Assembly (NCBI GenBank): GCA_021815655.1
Contig: JAKAGJ010000083.1
Span: 1 to 7,609, forward strand
Direction of reading: 5' to 3'
Source of the DNA: Deltaproteobacteria bacterium
Lineage (GTDB): Bacteria; Desulfobacterota; Desulfarculia; Desulfarculales; Desulfarculaceae
Length of the DNA stretch: 7,609 bases
Part shown: piece after piece, positions 6,264 to 7,609 of the stretch
Layout of the letters: every line of letters begins with the position of its first letter
Position numbering within the stretch: position 1 is the first letter of the stretch
Program-made: the position numbers and the translations under genes
Notes under the pieces: model-generated
What the model was told of the DNA's origin: nothing
The model's input: the letters and a program-made list of their open reading frames with translations, nothing else
Databases searched by the model: none

Positions 6264-6306
6264 GGAGCCCGTTGGGGTCGCTAAGCAATAGCGGCGCAGA
6301 GGCGAA

Positions 6307-6708
6307 TCACGCCAGGGGCGCTTGGGCCAACAGCCCCGCCAACTGGCGGTCCGCCGGGCAGAGGTCATAGGCCAGCAGGTCCTTGGGATGCACCCAGCGC
6401 AGCTCCAGGTGCTCCAGGGCCCGGGGGTGGCCCTCCAGCAGGCGGCAGGCGAAGCAATGCAGTTCCAGAGCCCGCTCCGGCGTGCGCTGGCGCGCCAGCC
6501 CTAGGGCTCCCAGGACCTCCACGGCCACGCCCAGTTCCTCCTGTATCTCGCGCGCCAGGCAGTCGGCCAGGCCCTCGCCGGGGCGCTGCTTGCCGCCGGG
6601 CAGCTCCCACAGGCCGCTGTCGGCCCGCCGGGCCAGCAAGAGGCGGCCCTGTTGCCAGATGGCCGCGCAGGCCACCACCAGGGGCGGGGCTCCGGCGGAC
6701 TCGTTCAC
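6307..6708 (-). CDS. NUDIX hydrolase, MutT-like (deoxy)nucleotide pyrophosphohydrolase
   Basis: 133 residues, the size of MutT-type enzymes. The NUDIX box is complete and matches the consensus exactly: G39, E45 after five residues, then after seven more R53-E54-I55-Q56-E57-E58-L59-G60-V61; E54, E57 and E58 are the expected metal ligands. The box is preceded by LWELPGGK at 33-40 and an N-terminal strand VVACAAIW, and a later segment EHLELRWV at 99-106 is typical of MutT relatives. Such enzymes cut nucleoside diphosphates linked to a moiety X; cleaning of oxidised dGTP is the likeliest role by resemblance, but the substrate is not determined by the motif, and CTP or other nucleotide pyrophosphatases remain possible. 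The start is GTG at 6708, sharing the four bases GTGA with the stop of the upstream TPR gene, a sign of translational coupling; no strong Shine-Dalgarno is visible. It ends 259 bases before rpsF. Confidence 0.92.
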   Translation of the reverse strand: MNESAGAPPLVVACAAIWQQGRLLLARRADSGLWELPGGKQRPGEGLADCLAREIQEELGVAVEVLGALGLARQRTPERALELHCFACRLLEGHPRALEHLELRWVHPKDLLAYDLCPADRQLAGLLAQAPLA

Positions 6709-7609
6709 GGCTGCGGCCCGTTGGCGCCGCCCTGGCCCTTGCGCTCGGAGAGCATGCCGGTCTTTAGCTGCAAGTAGCGCTCCTGGGCGTCCTGGTAGTT
6801 GGGGTCCTTGTCCAGGAGGCGCTCGTAGGTCTGCAAGGCCTTTTGCTCCTGGCCGGCGGCCTCGTAGAGCCCGGCCAGCTTGAGCAAGAGGGCCAGGTCC
6901 TGGGGCAGGTTCTTCACGCCCAGTTCCAGGGCCTTGATGGCCCCGGCGGTGTCGTCCTTGTCCAGGGCCAGGGCGGCGCGCAGCTGGTACAGATTGGCCT
7001 GCTTGGCGCCGCTGGCCAGGGCCTGGTCCAAGAGGCCGGCCAGGGCCTGGGGCCGCTCCTTGGCCAGGGCGGCGTAGAGGCGCTCCAGCAGGGGGGCTTG
7101 GTCCGGGTGGTCCTTGAGCAAGACCTGGGCCTGGGTTAGGGCCTGGTCCCAGCGCCCCAGGCGCAAGAGGGCCTCCAGGATCAGGCGGCCCACCTGGCGG
7201 TCGCCAGGCTTGCCCTTGGCCGCGGCGTTAAGGCTCTCCAGGGCCGGCTCCCAGCGCTCCATGTCCATGAGCAACACGCCCAGGTTGTAGTCCAGGTCAG
7301 GGTCGTGGGGGCTGGTCTTGGTCAGACGCTGGTAGACCTTGAGCAGGTTGGGCCGGTCCTCCAGGTCCTCGTAGAGATGGGCCAGCCGGAGCCACAGGGC
7401 GCTGTCCTCGGGGCGCAGCAGGGCGGCCCGTTCCAGCTCGGCGGCGGCATCGGCCTTGCGTCCGGCCTGGAGATAGGCCTCGCTCAGGCTCAGGTGGGCT
7501 TCCAGGTTGGCGGGGGCCAGCTGGGCGGCCCGGCGCTGGGCTTCCAGGGCCCCTGCGGTGTCGCCCAGTTGCCCCTTGATCTCGGCCGTCACCCGCCAGA
7601 CGTTGGCGT
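6705..7609 (-). CDS. TPR-repeat protein, C-terminal part
   Basis: The frame is open to the right edge of the window; about 300 residues are visible and the N-terminus is missing. The GTG at 7592 is probably internal, because the frame continues upstream as ANVWR, in keeping with an earlier helix of a repeat. Counting from that GTG, 34-residue helix-turn-helix repeats of the tetratricopeptide type can be followed at about 1-28, 30-63, 64-97, 98-131, 132-165, 198-231 and 232-265, with typical LGD.AGAL, AYLQAGR and LYEAAGQ.EKAL turns and a Pro near the end of most repeats. The last 30 residues are polar and Gly-rich (unstructured). TPR arrays are protein-binding scaffolds; no enzymatic domain is visible, and a signal peptide or membrane anchor cannot be judged without the N-terminus. 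Its TGA stop overlaps the NUDIX gene start, so the two are co-translated, but nothing here links their functions. Confidence 0.88.
   Translation of the reverse strand, partial: ANVWRVTAEIKGQLGDTAGALEAQRRAAQLAPANLEAHLSLSEAYLQAGRKADAAAELERAALLRPEDSALWLRLAHLYEDLEDRPNLLKVYQRLTKTSPHDPDLDYNLGVLLMDMERWEPALESLNAAAKGKPGDRQVGRLILEALLRLGRWDQALTQAQVLLKDHPDQAPLLERLYAALAKERPQALAGLLDQALASGAKQANLYQLRAALALDKDDTAGAIKALELGVKNLPQDLALLLKLAGLYEAAGQEQKALQTYERLLDKDPNYQDAQERYLQLKTGMLSERKGQGGANGPQP

Noticed and set aside
6064..6288. 74-residue minus-strand open frame in the gap upstream of rpsF
   Set aside because: It overlaps the promoter and hairpin region, has no clear ribosome site and no recognisable motif. A leader peptide cannot be excluded but is unsupported.
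1..7609. Defence system, mobile element, CRISPR array, tRNA or rRNA gene
   Set aside because: I looked for direct repeats with spacers, transposase or integrase motifs, and conserved RNA sequences on both strands and saw none. The content is conserved housekeeping genes with uniform base composition.

Overview
The window is a GC-rich stretch of bacterial chromosome. All nine protein genes lie on the minus strand, so transcription runs from high to low coordinates. The core is the conserved ribosomal/replication cluster rpsF-rpsR-(DUF2232 membrane protein)-rplI-dnaB, followed by hflX. This order, the high GC content and the long-N-terminus form of HflX fit a Desulfobacterota-type organism (former Deltaproteobacteria, possibly Desulfarculus-like). 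That placement is inferred from synteny and protein style, not from a marker comparison.

Layout in transcription order: (1) 7609-6705, the C-terminal part of a TPR-repeat protein cut by the window edge, whose stop codon overlaps (2) the GTG start of a small NUDIX hydrolase, 6708-6307. (3) 6306-6048 is a 259-base gap, the only sizeable non-coding region. It holds a perfect 8-bp inverted repeat, a TTGACA promoter candidate and a GC hairpin in the rpsF leader. (4) rpsF (6047-5601), rpsR (5591-5346), a DUF2232 integral membrane protein (5320-4364), rplI (4346-3843), dnaB (3838-2462) and hflX (2442-790) follow with gaps of 4 to 25 bases and no visible terminator, so they probably form one operon. 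(5) After a 55-base gap comes the N-terminal part of an NCS2-type nucleobase permease (734-1), cut by the left edge.

The operon links translation (S6, S18, L9), replication (DnaB) and ribosome rescue (the HflX GTPase). The ribosomal protein genes use ATG starts with clear Shine-Dalgarno sequences. dnaB starts with GTG and hflX with TTG, which is one plausible way to make less helicase and GTPase than ribosomal protein from a shared transcript.

I see no rRNA, tRNA, CRISPR array, insertion sequence, phage or defence gene. The window is ordinary core genome and I found no new biological system. The points most worth a second look are the long encoded acidic tail on S6, the rpsF leader with its possible S6:S18 autoregulatory hairpin, the domain layout of HflX, and the identity of the truncated permease. 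Long plus-strand open frames opposite these genes are by-products of high GC content.
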